The position numbers were made by a program, and so were the translations under genes. Positions 23,367 to 33,591 of a DNA stretch of 64,000 bases are shown one piece after another. Origin of the DNA: Laedolimicola sp934402125 (GTDB lineage Bacteria > Bacillota > Clostridia > Lachnospirales > Lachnospiraceae); assembly GCF_052065835.1 (NCBI RefSeq), contig NZ_JBQHTG010000001.1, positions 372,001-436,000 on the forward strand. Direction: 5' to 3'. The notes below the pieces were generated by a model. It had not been told where the DNA came from. It saw only the letters and a list, made by a program, of their open reading frames with translations, and ran no database searches. Each line of letters begins with the position of its first letter. Within the stretch, counting starts at the first letter, position 1.

Positions 23367-24707
23367 ATGAAGCTTATGAAAAAGAAAAATCTGCTTTCCT
23401 TTTTCCTGATTTTTACACTTTGTTTCGGACTGCTTACGCCCGGCTTTCACTCCGAGGCAGCCAGAGCGACCGGCACTGTGAAGAACCGTATCCTGAATGT
23501 GCGTTCTTCCGCATCCACCAGCTCTTCCATTATCTGCAAGCTGTCCCAGGGCACGAAGGTGTCTATCATCTCTGAGACCACCGGCGACGACGGCCTGAAA
23601 TGGTACGACGTATTCTTTGCCTACGGCGGCGACGCCAAGGAAGGCTTTATCCGTGCGGACCTGCTAAATGTATCCGGAAGCGTATCCGGCTCTTCCAATA
23701 CTTCCTCCGGCAACAATGCTTCCACCGCTTCCGGTCAGAAGTACGTAAAGCCTGCCGTAGCAATTATCCGTACCTACGCCTCCACCAACGCGGACATCCG
23801 CACCCGTCTGGAAAGAGGTACCGCTGCCAGCATCCTTTCCTCCAAGAAGGGCGATGACGGCAGAACCTGGTACAAGATTTCCTTCCAGAAAAACGGTTCC
23901 GGTATGGAGGGCTATATCCGCGGCGACCTACTGGTTGATCAGAACCCCGGCGGCAGCTCTTCCGCTTCCACCGATGTATCCGGCACCCGCTATGTCAGAC
24001 CGGACAATGGCGTATCCGTACGGACCTACGCTTCTTCCAACGCAGATATCCGCTCTACACTGGGCAAAGGAACTTCTGTCAGCCTGATTACCTCAAAAAA
24101 AGGCGATGACGGTCAGACCTGGTATAAGGTTTCCTATACGGTGGACGGTTATCAGATGAGCGGTTACATCCGCGGCGATCTGCTGACAGAGCAGAATCCC
24201 AACAGTGACTCCGGTTCTTCCTCCAGTGGCTCCTCCACCGGAAGCGCTACCACCGTCACCATCCGGCCTGCTGTTGTAAATATCCGTACCTACGCCTCCA
24301 CCAGTGCTGACATCCGTTCCAAGCTGTCTGCCGGCACTACCGCCACCATCGTTTCCGAAAAGACCGGAAATGACGGAAAGAAATGGTACAAGATTTCCTA
24401 TCAGCTGTACGGAACTACCATGGAAGGTTATATCCGTTCTGATCTGGTCACCATGGGAGCAACTGCCAATACCAATACATCCGCTTCCTCCGGCAGCAGC
24501 TCCTCCGAAAATACTTCCGGCGGTGTGGCCCAGGTTCGAAGCTATGCTTCCCCCTACGCGGACGTCCGGGCAACTCTGGAAAACGGCACTAAGGTAGCGA
24601 TTGTCAAGGAAAAAACCGGTGAGGACGGCCAGAAATGGACCAAGATTTCCTTTACCCAGAACGGGGAAAAGGTGCAGGGCTATGTACCTTCCTCCCTGCT
24701 GAAATAG
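23367..24707 (+). CDS. Secreted protein with five bacterial SH3 repeats
   Basis: Exported protein of 446 residues. A signal peptide (MKLMKKKNLLSFFLIFTLC...) ends near SEA. Five SH3b-type repeats of about 60-65 residues follow, separated by Ser/Gly/Thr linkers. Each carries a version of VRTYASSNADIRSTL, KGDDGQTWYKVSY and GYIRGDLL. The first (ILNVRSSASTSSSIICKL) and last (VRSYASPYADVRATL) are the most divergent. No catalytic domain is present, so it probably binds cell wall or another surface ligand. The DNA repeats are also partly conserved, favouring recombination between units. ATG 23367 follows AAGGGAGGG. Confidence 0.88.
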   Translation: MKLMKKKNLLSFFLIFTLCFGLLTPGFHSEAARATGTVKNRILNVRSSASTSSSIICKLSQGTKVSIISETTGDDGLKWYDVFFAYGGDAKEGFIRADLLNVSGSVSGSSNTSSGNNASTASGQKYVKPAVAIIRTYASTNADIRTRLERGTAASILSSKKGDDGRTWYKISFQKNGSGMEGYIRGDLLVDQNPGGSSSASTDVSGTRYVRPDNGVSVRTYASSNADIRSTLGKGTSVSLITSKKGDDGQTWYKVSYTVDGYQMSGYIRGDLLTEQNPNSDSGSSSSGSSTGSATTVTIRPAVVNIRTYASTSADIRSKLSAGTTATIVSEKTGNDGKKWYKISYQLYGTTMEGYIRSDLVTMGATANTNTSASSGSSSSENTSGGVAQVRSYASPYADVRATLENGTKVAIVKEKTGEDGQKWTKISFTQNGEKVQGYVPSSLLK

Positions 24708-24736
24708 TTTTTTTAGAATCATGTTTTCAATAAAAT

Positions 24737-24777
24737 CGGCTGGGTGATCATTGTCACCCAGCCGGTTTCTTTTTTTC
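24737..24777 (+). terminator. Terminator of the SH3b-repeat protein gene
   Basis: CGGCTGGGTGA (24737-24747) pairs with TCACCCAGCCG (24754-24764), followed by TTTCTTTTTTTC. Confidence 0.9.
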
Positions 24778-24800
24778 TTATTCTTTTTCATCACATGCTG

Positions 24801-25397
24801 CTACACCGGACACAGACGTCCTTCCACTTTCTTTGCCGCAGCCAGATTTACCAGATTCAGGATCGCCTGTACTACCTGGTGGCAGACACGGACGATGTAC
24901 TCGCAGTCCTCTTTGACGCCATGCTTCATCTTCAGATAATCCTCATGGGCTTTCTTAATGAAGCTACAGACCGCTTCCGCAGTCTCAAACTTCTTCGCGT
25001 CAATCCGGGCGCGGAAGGCTTCCCCGCTTCTTACATAGGCTCGAAGCTGAAACTTCAGTTCCTTTTCGTAGATACAGTGATCCTTCAGATTGCCATCGTA
25101 AATCTGATTGTGCGGATAGGTGAAATAATCCGCAATATAGTGAACAATCTCACCCAGTCTGCGCATAAAGACGCGACCATTATCCAGCAAAAGACCGGAG
25201 TCCGCGGACAATACACAGATACGTTCCTTCACCATGTCAAAGGTTCCTGTGAACTCATGACGCTGAGTCAGAAAAGAAGGCTTACAGTCAGGAAGAATAC
25301 TTCCCAGATAAAAGGCCTTCCGGTGATGTGTCATAACCGGAACCTGCATATCCTGCGCAATGTATCTGGCCAGTGAAATATGTGACTTTTTTCTCAT
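24801..25397 (-). CDS. Zinc-dependent phospholipase C-like protein
   Basis: Protein of 198 residues resembling the zinc-dependent phospholipase C / P1-nuclease-like family. Candidate metal ligands occur in the family order: H6 in RKKSHISLARY, H24-H25 in MTHHRKAFYLGSILPD with the aspartate, H47 in QRHEFTG, and GEIVHYIADYFTYPHN. There is no signal peptide, so it is probably cytoplasmic and its substrate is unknown; membership is by motif order only. It is divergent from the TetR gene with 263 AT-rich bases between, in which no gene was seen. Confidence 0.8.
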   Translation of the reverse strand: MRKKSHISLARYIAQDMQVPVMTHHRKAFYLGSILPDCKPSFLTQRHEFTGTFDMVKERICVLSADSGLLLDNGRVFMRRLGEIVHYIADYFTYPHNQIYDGNLKDHCIYEKELKFQLRAYVRSGEAFRARIDAKKFETAEAVCSFIKKAHEDYLKMKHGVKEDCEYIVRVCHQVVQAILNLVNLAAAKKVEGRLCPV

Positions 25398-25660
25398 CTA
25401 TTACCTCCATCCCACGGTTTGTTGCCGCTTACATAGTTTCCCCTCGTAAAATACCACCTTTCCTATCATACTCTAATTATCTTTTGTTGTCTATCACTAA
25501 CTTCTACAAGATTACATAAGTTTCCGGATTCCTTTTTGACTATTTTGCAACCCTTGATTGTTTTTCATGAAAAAATGAACTTTTTATAAACTTTATCATT
25601 TCCCTTGATTCAAGGTCTGAAATTTCGTACACTAATCTGAGTTACGGAGGATAAAACACG

Positions 25661-26269
<609 letters not shown>

Positions 26270-26278
26270 TACGGACGG

Positions 26279-26461
26279 AAAAAGAACCGGCTTCCCTTTC
26301 TCTGAGACGCACGGATTTCCCGTTTTGTTCGCACGGCTGATCCGCACCCGACCGCCAAACTCGGCCTTCGGCCTCAGACAGTGGCTCCTTCGGGTGCGCC
26401 AGCGCAAACAAAACGATGGGAAATCCGGCTATTCTCAGATCAAGGGAAGCCGGTTCTTTTT
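26279..26461. repeat. Giant inverted repeat B, 183-base hairpin
   Basis: The left arm AAAAAGAACCGGCTTCCCTT and its mirror on the right form a long near-continuous stem that includes TCTGAGA, CGGATTTCCC and GTTTTGTT, then GCACCCG, closing at GGCC-TTC-GGCC (26363-26373). The gap between TetR and polC (26240-26628) holds only this, the microsatellite and repeat C. The terminal A/T tracts would allow termination in both directions. Confidence 0.88.
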
Positions 26462-26508
26462 CCTGAGCGTTATATCGGTTGTTTTTACCCTTCCGTCTGT
26501 TATATACA

Positions 26509-26603
26509 GGAGAACGAAGCCTTCCCCTCACTCTGATGATAGCGAAAATTTTCATGGACCCGAAAAATTCCGCGTTTCAGAGAAGGGGAAGGCTTCGTTC
26601 TCC
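26509..26603. repeat. Inverted repeat C, 95-base hairpin related to repeat B
   Basis: GGAGAACGAAGCCTTCCCCT (26509-26528) pairs perfectly with its mirror ending at 26603. Inside, CTCTGA pairs with TCAGAG and GAAAATTTTC-like sequence closes the loop. No T-tract follows on either strand, so it is not a standard terminator. Its arms share the order GAAC, GC, TTCCC, TCTGA, GGAATTT with repeat B. Confidence 0.88.
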
Positions 26604-26628
26604 GTACATTACATACTTATTAAAACTA

Positions 26629-29600
26629 TTACACATAATCAAACAGCGACAGCTGATTCGACTCGGGCAAATCGCCCAACAGCCCCAAATCTCCCATAAA
26701 GTCCACCACCGTCTTCGACAGCTTACTTCTGGTCCGCAGGTCGTCCCGCGACAGGAAGGGGCCGTCCTTGGCGGCAGCCTCCAGCTGGTCGGCCGCCTTA
26801 TCGCCCAGGCCCTCGATGGTACTTAAGGCCGGCATCAGCTTGCCGTCGATGATCTGGAAACGATGGGCCTTCGCCCGGTAGATATCGATGGGCCAGAATT
26901 CAAAGCCTCTGGCATACATCTCCTGCACGATATGCATATCCTTCATGCTGTCCTGCTCCTTCTTGGACAGAGAATCACTCCGGCGCTTATAATCCGACAT
27001 AAAATAAGCCAGACGCTCTTTTCCCTGACACATAAGCTCATAGCTGAATGCCGAAGCGCGGATACTGAAATAGGCCGCGTAATAGGCCAGCGGATAATTG
27101 ATCTTATAGTAAGCGATTCGCCAGGCCATCATAACATAAGCCGCCGCATGGGCCTTGGGGAACATGTACTTGATCATTTTACAGGACTCGATGTACCAGT
27201 CCTCCACGCCCTCTGCCTTCATGGCCTCAATCCATTCGGGCTTCAGTCCCTTTCCCTTTCGCACGCTCTCCATAATCGTAAAGGACAGGCTGGGCTCCAC
27301 GCCCTGATGAATCAGATACAGCATGATATCGTCTCGGGTACAGATGGCCGTGGAAATGGTAGCCTTCCCCTCCTTGATAAACCGCTGGGCATTGTTCAGC
27401 CACACATCGGTACCATGGGACAGTCCGGAGATCCGGACCAGATCCGAGAAGGACTGGGGCTTGGCGTCGCACACCATCTGGATAACAAAATCCGTACCAA
27501 ACTCCGGGATGCCCAGACACCCCAGGGGGCAGCCGTCTATATCCTCCGGCCGGATGCCCAGAGCCTCCGTATTCTTAAACAGGGACATCACGCCCTGATC
27601 GTCCAGAGGAATGGTTTTCGCGTCCAGCCCGGTCAGATCCTCCAGCATACGAATCATGGTCGGATCATCGTGTCCCAGAATATCCAGCTTCAACAGGTTG
27701 TGGTCGATGGAGTGATAGTCAAAATGGGTGGTAATGATGTCCGTGGTCATATCGTTGGCAGGATGCTGAATGGGCGTAAAGGAATGGATTTCCTCCCCGT
27801 GGGGCAGTACGACAATTCCACCCGGGTGCTGGCCCGTAGAACGGCGCACGCCCACGCAGCCCTGCACGATACGGTCTATCTCACAGTTCCGCTTGTGCTG
27901 GCCCCGCTCCTCATAATAATTCTTCACATAACCGAAGGCCGTCTTGTCCGCCAGGGTTCCGATGGTTCCCGCCCGGAAGGTCTGGCCCGTACCGAAGATA
28001 ACCTCCGTGTATTTGTGAGCCTTGGACTGGTAATCGCCGGAAAAGTTCAGGTCGATATCTGGCTCCTTATCTCCCTTAAAGCCCAGAAAGGTCTCGAAGG
28101 GAATATCGAAGCCCTCCTTCTTCAGGGGGCCTCCGCAGACCGGACAGGCCTTATCCGGCATGTCGCAGCCGGCCGCGCCCGCGTATTTCCGCACCTCATC
28201 CGACTCAAAATCACTGTAATGGCAGGAGGGACAATAGTAATGGGGCGGCAGCGGATTGACCTCGGTAATTCCGGCCATGGTGGCTACGAAGGAGGATCCT
28301 ACGGAACCACGGGAGCCTACCAGATAGCCGTCCGCATTGGATTTCCACACCAGCTTCTGGGCGATGATATACATAACCGCAAAGCCGTTGGAGATAATGG
28401 AATGAAGCTCCTTCTCCAGACGCTCCGTTACCACGGGAGGCAGTTTCTCCCCGTAGATGGAATGAGCCTTCTCATAACAGATATCACGAAGGGTTTGATC
28501 GGAATTTTCGATGACCGGCGGGCACTTATCCGGGCGCACCGGGGATATCCGCTCAATCATATCCGCAATCTTATTCGTGTTAGTGATAACTACCTCTTCT
28601 GCCTTGTCGCTTCCCAGATACTCAAATTCCGCCAGCATTTCCTCGGTAGTCCGAAGATACAGCGGCGCCTGATCGTCCGCGTCCTTGAAGCCCTTTCCGG
28701 CCATGATAATCCGGCGGTAGACCTCGTCCTCTGGATTCAGGAAATGTACGTCGCAGGTAGCCACCACAGGCTTGTGAAACTGTTCGCCCAGCGACACGAT
28801 CTTTTTATTCAGACGGATCAGATCCTCCCGTGACTCAAAGGTGGGGCGTTCTCCCCGCAGCATAAATTCATTGTTACCCAGGGGCTGGATTTCCAGATAG
28901 TCATAGAAATTCACCAGCCTTGCGATTTCCTCATCGGGCGCGGAACGGACCAGAGCCTGATAGAGCTCTCCGGCCTCGCAGGCGGAGCCTACGATCAATC
29001 CCTCCCGGTGCTTCTGGAGCACGCTTTTGGGAATTCTCGGCACCCGGGCAAAATAATCCATATGGGACCAGGATACCATCCGGTACAGATTCACCCGGCC
29101 AATCTCATTTTTCGCCAGAATAATCACATGATGGGAGGGCAGCTTCTTAATGGCCTCCCCGTCCAGGGTGCTCATCTGGTTGACGCCGTTCAGGTCAAAG
29201 ACGTCCCGCTCCTTCAGCATTTGCACAAATTTTACAAAAATTTCCGCTGTACAGCCTGCGTCGTCCACGGCCCGGTGATGATTTTCCAGGGATACATTCA
29301 GGGCCTTGGCCACATGATCCAGCTTATAACGGTTCAGCTGGGGCAGCAGAATCCGGGCCAGGGCCACCGTATCCACCACCGTAAATTCACAGGGCAGTCC
29401 CTGCCGCTCGCTGTTTTTGCGGATAAAGCTCATATCAAAGCCCGCATTGTGGGCCACCATGACAGCTCCCCTGCAGAATTCCAGGAACCGGGGCAATATC
29501 TCCTCTATGGTGGGCTCTCCCAGCACCATCTCGTCGCTGATTCCGGTCAGCTTCTCGATTTCAAAGGGAATCGGCACCTGGGGATTGACAAATACGCTGA

Positions 29601-31119
29601 ATCGGTCTGTAATTTCTCCCTTTTCCACCCGCACCGCGCCAATCTCAATGATCCGGTCATTTTCCGCAGAAAAGCCTGTCGTCTCGATATCAAACACCAC
29701 ATAGACGTCGTCCAGGCTCTGTCCTGCCGCGTCGGTGACGATGTCCTTCAGGTCGTCGACCAGATAGCCCTCCACACCGTAGATTATTTTAAAGGGATCG
29801 CCCTTGCCCAGACTGTGACTGGCCTCCGGGTAAGCCTGTACCACGCCGTGATCCGTCACCGCGATAGCCGTATGCCCCCAGGCTTTGGCCCGTTCGATGA
29901 TACTTTTCACATCAGAGACGCCGTCCATGTCGCTCATTTTCGTATGGCAATGGAGCTCCACCCGCTTCAGCTCGCTGTTGTCCGTCCGGGGCGTCCGGAA
30001 ATCCGATGACTTTTTTATTCCCACCACGGAGCTGATGGTCAGCTCGTTGTCAAAACGGTCCATGGCAGTCAGACCCTTCAGCTTGATAAAGGATCCCTTT
30101 TTCACCTTCTCCCGGAAGGCTTCCAGCTCGTCGTTTTTCTCAAAAATCTTAATCCGGATCGTATCCGTATAATCTGTCACGGTAATGGTCACGATGGTCT
30201 TTTCCCCGCGGATCTCCCGCTCGTCCCAGCCGGTCACCTGACCGTGGATCACCACCTCGCCCATCTCTCCGATCACCTGCACCAGATCAGTCAGCTCGCT
30301 GTCGTCGAAATCACGTCCATAGAGCACGTCGGGATTATTCGAATTGCCGCGGCTCCGGAAGCCTCCGCCGCTTCGCAGGGTCTTGCCGTAGGCGTACTCG
30401 CTCTTGCCGAAATTGCCGAAGTTCTTTTTTCCTTCTGCTTTGGCCGCTGGCTTCTTCTCTGCCTTGGCACCGGCTGCAGCCGCTCCTTCTGCCTCCTGCC
30501 CCTCTGCTCCGCCCGCCGCGTCGGCTGCCTGCTTCGCCGCCCACATGGCCGCGTTCAGAGCCTCCGCCTGCTTTTCCACATCTGCCCGGCCGGTCCGCTT
30601 CTTCTTTTCTTCCTTTTTATCCACAAACTCTACCTGAATCTTCACGTCTAATCCACAGCGTTCCGTGAAAATCTTGTAGAGAATGCGGATAAGCTCGTCG
30701 GCCGCGTCCTCTCCCAGGGTCGTTTTCTGCATTTCCAGCTTCATGACCCGGTTTTCCGGGAAATCGATTTTTGCCCCCCGGAACAGGTTGTATTCCAGCA
30801 TACTGTAATGACGCAGCTCATACAGAATACTGTCCTTATAGAGCTCCATCAGCTTTTCCGGCGTATACTGTTCCGACAGCTCGTAGCGCTCCAGAACCTT
30901 CACCGTGATATCCGCCGTGCCGAACAGCTGCTTCTTTAATGTCTTTTCAAGCTGAAAAAGCTGCTCCTTATGGATCAGCTTTCCGCTCACAAGATACACT
31001 CTTATAAAATTTTTTGCCCGGTTGGAGGTCACCTTCTCCACCCGCACCTGCTCCAGAAGGTCAGACAGACCCTTCTCCACGCGCAGGGGCGGAAATACCT
31101 CCGCGAACATTTTCTGCAT
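26629..31119 (-). CDS. polC: DNA polymerase III alpha subunit, Gram-positive PolC type
   Basis: Main replicative polymerase of low-GC Gram-positives, 1,496 residues, slightly longer than the usual 1,430-1,450. Order: N-terminal domain (1-170), an Ala/Glu/Lys-rich linker (about 180-235), OB fold (about 285-345), PHP domain starting RVELHCHTKMSDMDG at about 386, the embedded 3'-5' exonuclease with VVFDIETTGFS at about 474, the zinc-binding CPSCHY...CPVCGG, and the polymerase palm with KEPDIDLNFSGDYQ. The exonuclease, PHP and polymerase motifs look intact. It is the last gene of ftsW-ispG-polC and ends at the repeat-rich gap. The Ala-rich linker is the main difference from the standard form. Confidence 0.97.
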   Translation of the reverse strand: MQKMFAEVFPPLRVEKGLSDLLEQVRVEKVTSNRAKNFIRVYLVSGKLIHKEQLFQLEKTLKKQLFGTADITVKVLERYELSEQYTPEKLMELYKDSILYELRHYSMLEYNLFRGAKIDFPENRVMKLEMQKTTLGEDAADELIRILYKIFTERCGLDVKIQVEFVDKKEEKKKRTGRADVEKQAEALNAAMWAAKQAADAAGGAEGQEAEGAAAAGAKAEKKPAAKAEGKKNFGNFGKSEYAYGKTLRSGGGFRSRGNSNNPDVLYGRDFDDSELTDLVQVIGEMGEVVIHGQVTGWDEREIRGEKTIVTITVTDYTDTIRIKIFEKNDELEAFREKVKKGSFIKLKGLTAMDRFDNELTISSVVGIKKSSDFRTPRTDNSELKRVELHCHTKMSDMDGVSDVKSIIERAKAWGHTAIAVTDHGVVQAYPEASHSLGKGDPFKIIYGVEGYLVDDLKDIVTDAAGQSLDDVYVVFDIETTGFSAENDRIIEIGAVRVEKGEITDRFSVFVNPQVPIPFEIEKLTGISDEMVLGEPTIEEILPRFLEFCRGAVMVAHNAGFDMSFIRKNSERQGLPCEFTVVDTVALARILLPQLNRYKLDHVAKALNVSLENHHRAVDDAGCTAEIFVKFVQMLKERDVFDLNGVNQMSTLDGEAIKKLPSHHVIILAKNEIGRVNLYRMVSWSHMDYFARVPRIPKSVLQKHREGLIVGSACEAGELYQALVRSAPDEEIARLVNFYDYLEIQPLGNNEFMLRGERPTFESREDLIRLNKKIVSLGEQFHKPVVATCDVHFLNPEDEVYRRIIMAGKGFKDADDQAPLYLRTTEEMLAEFEYLGSDKAEEVVITNTNKIADMIERISPVRPDKCPPVIENSDQTLRDICYEKAHSIYGEKLPPVVTERLEKELHSIISNGFAVMYIIAQKLVWKSNADGYLVGSRGSVGSSFVATMAGITEVNPLPPHYYCPSCHYSDFESDEVRKYAGAAGCDMPDKACPVCGGPLKKEGFDIPFETFLGFKGDKEPDIDLNFSGDYQSKAHKYTEVIFGTGQTFRAGTIGTLADKTAFGYVKNYYEERGQHKRNCEIDRIVQGCVGVRRSTGQHPGGIVVLPHGEEIHSFTPIQHPANDMTTDIITTHFDYHSIDHNLLKLDILGHDDPTMIRMLEDLTGLDAKTIPLDDQGVMSLFKNTEALGIRPEDIDGCPLGCLGIPEFGTDFVIQMVCDAKPQSFSDLVRISGLSHGTDVWLNNAQRFIKEGKATISTAICTRDDIMLYLIHQGVEPSLSFTIMESVRKGKGLKPEWIEAMKAEGVEDWYIESCKMIKYMFPKAHAAAYVMMAWRIAYYKINYPLAYYAAYFSIRASAFSYELMCQGKERLAYFMSDYKRRSDSLSKKEQDSMKDMHIVQEMYARGFEFWPIDIYRAKAHRFQIIDGKLMPALSTIEGLGDKAADQLEAAAKDGPFLSRDDLRTRSKLSKTVVDFMGDLGLLGDLPESNQLSLFDYV

Positions 31120-31130
31120 GTTATCTCTCC

Positions 31131-32189
31131 CTAATTCTCATTCCAGTGCAGCAGCTCTTCCCGCAATGCGCCCAGCAGCTCGTTCTCCGGCATTCTCCGG
31201 ACGATCTCGCCCTTCTTAATCAGCATACCGGTTCCCTTGCCGCCTGCGATTCCGATATCAGCCTCCTTGGCCTCGCCCGGTCCGTTGACCACGCAGCCCA
31301 TGACGGCTACCTTGATATCATTGAACGGAATATCCTCTACCATCCGCTCTACCTGATTGGCCAGGCCGATGAGATCGATCTGGGTTCTTCCGCAGGTCGG
31401 ACAGGATACCACCTCGATACCGCCTTTACGGAGCCCCAGCGTCTTTAAAATACGCTTTGCGGAACGAATCTCCTCCAGGGGATCTCCGGTCAGGGATACG
31501 CGAATGGTGTCGCCAATGCCCTGATAGAGAATGATTCCCAGACCTACCGCAGACTTGATATTGCCGGAATACAGGGTTCCGGACTCGGTGATTCCCACAT
31601 GGAGCGGATAAGACGTCTCCTTCGCAATCAGCTCATGGGCTTTTGCGCACATCATTACATCGGAGGACTTGATACTGATGACCAGGTTGTCATAGCCCAT
31701 ATCCTCAATACTGTGGACCTTATCCAGGGCGCTCTCCACGATTCCCTCCGCGGTTACGCCGTGATATTTTTCCACCAGCTCCTTCTCCAGGGAACCGCTG
31801 TTGACGCCCACGCGGATAGGAATCTTACGCTCCTTCGCGGCGTCTACCACGGCCTGCACCCGTTCCCGGCTTCCGATATTGCCCGGATTGATACGGATCT
31901 TATCCGCGCCATGCTCGATAGCGGCCAGCGCCAGCTTATAATCAAAATGAATATCTGCCACCAGCGGAATGGTGATCTGCTTCTTAATCTCTGACAGTGC
32001 CTCTGCCGCCTCCATGGTAGGAACCGCGCAGCGGATAATATCGCAGCCTGCAGCCGTCAGCGCCTGAATCTGGGCTACGGTTGCCTGCACGTCCTCGGTC
32101 CTGGTGTTGGTCATGGACTGAATCAGGATCGGATTCCCGCCTCCGATGACCCGGTCGCCGATTTTAATTACTTTCGTATGCTCTCTCAT
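31131..32189 (-). CDS. ispG: 4-hydroxy-3-methylbut-2-enyl diphosphate synthase (IspG)
   Basis: Iron-sulfur enzyme of 352 residues in the MEP isoprenoid pathway, making HMBPP from MEcPP. N-terminal part HTKVIKIGDRVIGGGNPILI and the C-terminal 4Fe-4S ligands CPTCGRTQIDL with a later C in MGCVVNGPGEA are typical. ATG 32189 is preferred over the TTG six codons upstream, because GGGAGG sits 8 bases before it. It lies 32 bases after the FtsW-type gene and 11 before polC. Co-transcription of isoprenoid, cell-wall and replication genes is common in Clostridia. Confidence 0.96.
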   Translation of the reverse strand: MREHTKVIKIGDRVIGGGNPILIQSMTNTRTEDVQATVAQIQALTAAGCDIIRCAVPTMEAAEALSEIKKQITIPLVADIHFDYKLALAAIEHGADKIRINPGNIGSRERVQAVVDAAKERKIPIRVGVNSGSLEKELVEKYHGVTAEGIVESALDKVHSIEDMGYDNLVISIKSSDVMMCAKAHELIAKETSYPLHVGITESGTLYSGNIKSAVGLGIILYQGIGDTIRVSLTGDPLEEIRSAKRILKTLGLRKGGIEVVSCPTCGRTQIDLIGLANQVERMVEDIPFNDIKVAVMGCVVNGPGEAKEADIGIAGGKGTGMLIKKGEIVRRMPENELLGALREELLHWNEN

Positions 32190-32221
32190 TACTCCTGCCT
32201 CCCGCAATTCTCTGTAACCAC

Positions 32222-33439
32222 TTACAGGTTACCTCTCTCTCTTTTAAAACGACTCTGCTTTTCTACATTTAATACCATACCGATCTCGAACAGCAGGAAT
32301 ACCGACGCCGTTCCTCCATAGCTGAAGAAGGGCAGGGTAACACCTGTGGTCGGAAACAGACTGGTCACTACCATCAGATTCAATACCACCTGCAGGGCCA
32401 CATGAGAAAAGACGCCTATGGCCAGCAGCCTTCCGAAAATGTCATCTGCCTCCTGGGCCACGCTGTACAGCCGGTACAGCAGATAGATAAACATCAGAAT
32501 GATAAGGCCCGCACCGAAGATTCCCAGTTCCTCGCAGATAATCGAAAAAATCATATCGTTGTAGGGCTCCGGGATACGTCCCAGCTTCTGGATACTGTTG
32601 CCCAGCCCCTTTCCAAACAAGCCGCCGGAGCCGATGGCGTACAGCGCCTGCAGGGACTGATAGGCCTTGTCTGACTCATAGGAATAGGGATCCAGCCAGG
32701 CCATGATCCGGACGCTCCGGAAGCCCCCTCCATTTCCTGTGGTTCCCGCAGCCAGCTTCTTCTTCAAATAAAAGATCAGCGCTCCCACGCCGCCGGCTCC
32801 CGCGCCGCCAAGCAGCACAAAGGGCCAGTACTTAGGGTACACCATAAAGGCCATCAGAAAGCTGATTCCCAGCACGATGGTAGCCGTACTCATGTTATTA
32901 CTGATTTCCAGAATCATAAAGGATATCACTGCCGTCGGCAGCATCATTACAATAAAAGCCTTTATGCTCTTCAGCCTGCCGGAATATTTCCCAATGTAGC
33001 TCGCTGAAAACAAAATCATCGCTACCTTGACCGGCTCCGCCACCTGGAACTGGCCCAGACCCGGAATTCGGATCCAGCGGGTCGCGCCCTTTACCGTAAC
33101 GCCCAGCCCCGGAACCAGCAGAAGCCCAATCAGGAGTATCGAGGCGAGAAAGCCCAGAATCGCGAAATGCCGCCAGAAATGGTAATCCACATTTGCGATC
33201 ACCAGCATCACCAGGATTCCCAGGATACTGTATTTCAGCTGGCTCTTTAAGAGAAATGTAGGATCATGGTTAAATGCGTCGCTCATACTCGCCGTATAAT
33301 AGCTGGCGCTGTATATCATCACCAGACCGAATACAATCAGAAATAAGACTGCCACGATCAGGTTCATATCATAGCTGAACAGATAAGAGAAAAGCCTTCT
33401 CCTTTTCTTTTTATTTGCCATCTGGCTCTTCTTCACCAT
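32222..33439 (-). CDS. FtsW/RodA/SpoVE-family peptidoglycan glycosyltransferase
   Basis: Membrane SEDS-family protein of 405 residues with about ten membrane helices. It polymerises lipid II for division, elongation or spore cortex. Family motifs: GLVMIYSASYYTA near the N-terminus, a long cytoplasmic and extracellular loop with GNSIQKLGRIPEPYNDMIFSIICEELG, and TGVTLPFFSYGGTASVFLLFEIG at the end. Which of FtsW, RodA or SpoVE it is cannot be decided here; no partner penicillin-binding protein adjoins it. First gene of the operon with ispG and polC. Confidence 0.92.
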   Translation of the reverse strand: MVKKSQMANKKKRRRLFSYLFSYDMNLIVAVLFLIVFGLVMIYSASYYTASMSDAFNHDPTFLLKSQLKYSILGILVMLVIANVDYHFWRHFAILGFLASILLIGLLLVPGLGVTVKGATRWIRIPGLGQFQVAEPVKVAMILFSASYIGKYSGRLKSIKAFIVMMLPTAVISFMILEISNNMSTATIVLGISFLMAFMVYPKYWPFVLLGGAGAGGVGALIFYLKKKLAAGTTGNGGGFRSVRIMAWLDPYSYESDKAYQSLQALYAIGSGGLFGKGLGNSIQKLGRIPEPYNDMIFSIICEELGIFGAGLIILMFIYLLYRLYSVAQEADDIFGRLLAIGVFSHVALQVVLNLMVVTSLFPTTGVTLPFFSYGGTASVFLLFEIGMVLNVEKQSRFKRERGNL

Positions 33440-33462
33440 CCTTTGTTACAGATTTATCTTTT

Positions 33463-33491
33463 ATTATAAGGTTTTCCCGGCAGGGTTGCAA
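33463..33491 (-). promoter_or_regulatory. Promoter of the ftsW-ispG-polC operon
   Basis: On the minus strand, TTGCAA (33491-33486), 17 bases, TATAAT (33468-33463). Confidence 0.75.
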
Positions 33492-33528
33492 GCAGAATAC
33501 AGGAATTCCTTCGGAATTCCCGGTTTCG

Positions 33529-33562
33529 CAAAAAAAGACGGAACAAGTTTCCTTATTCCGCC
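33529..33562 (-). terminator. Terminator of ilvE
   Basis: On the minus strand GGCGGAATAAG pairs with CTTGTTCCGTC around GAAA, then a run of T residues (33536-33530). A small palindrome GGAATTCC-TTC-GGAATTCC sits just beyond at about 33512-33530. Confidence 0.85.
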
Positions 33563-33591
33563 TCTTCTGTAAATTCTCTTCGGATTCCCGC

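Noticed and set aside
26863..28833. Plus-strand frame of 656 codons inside polC
   Set aside because: Antisense to the conserved PolC polymerase domain; no recognisable protein features.
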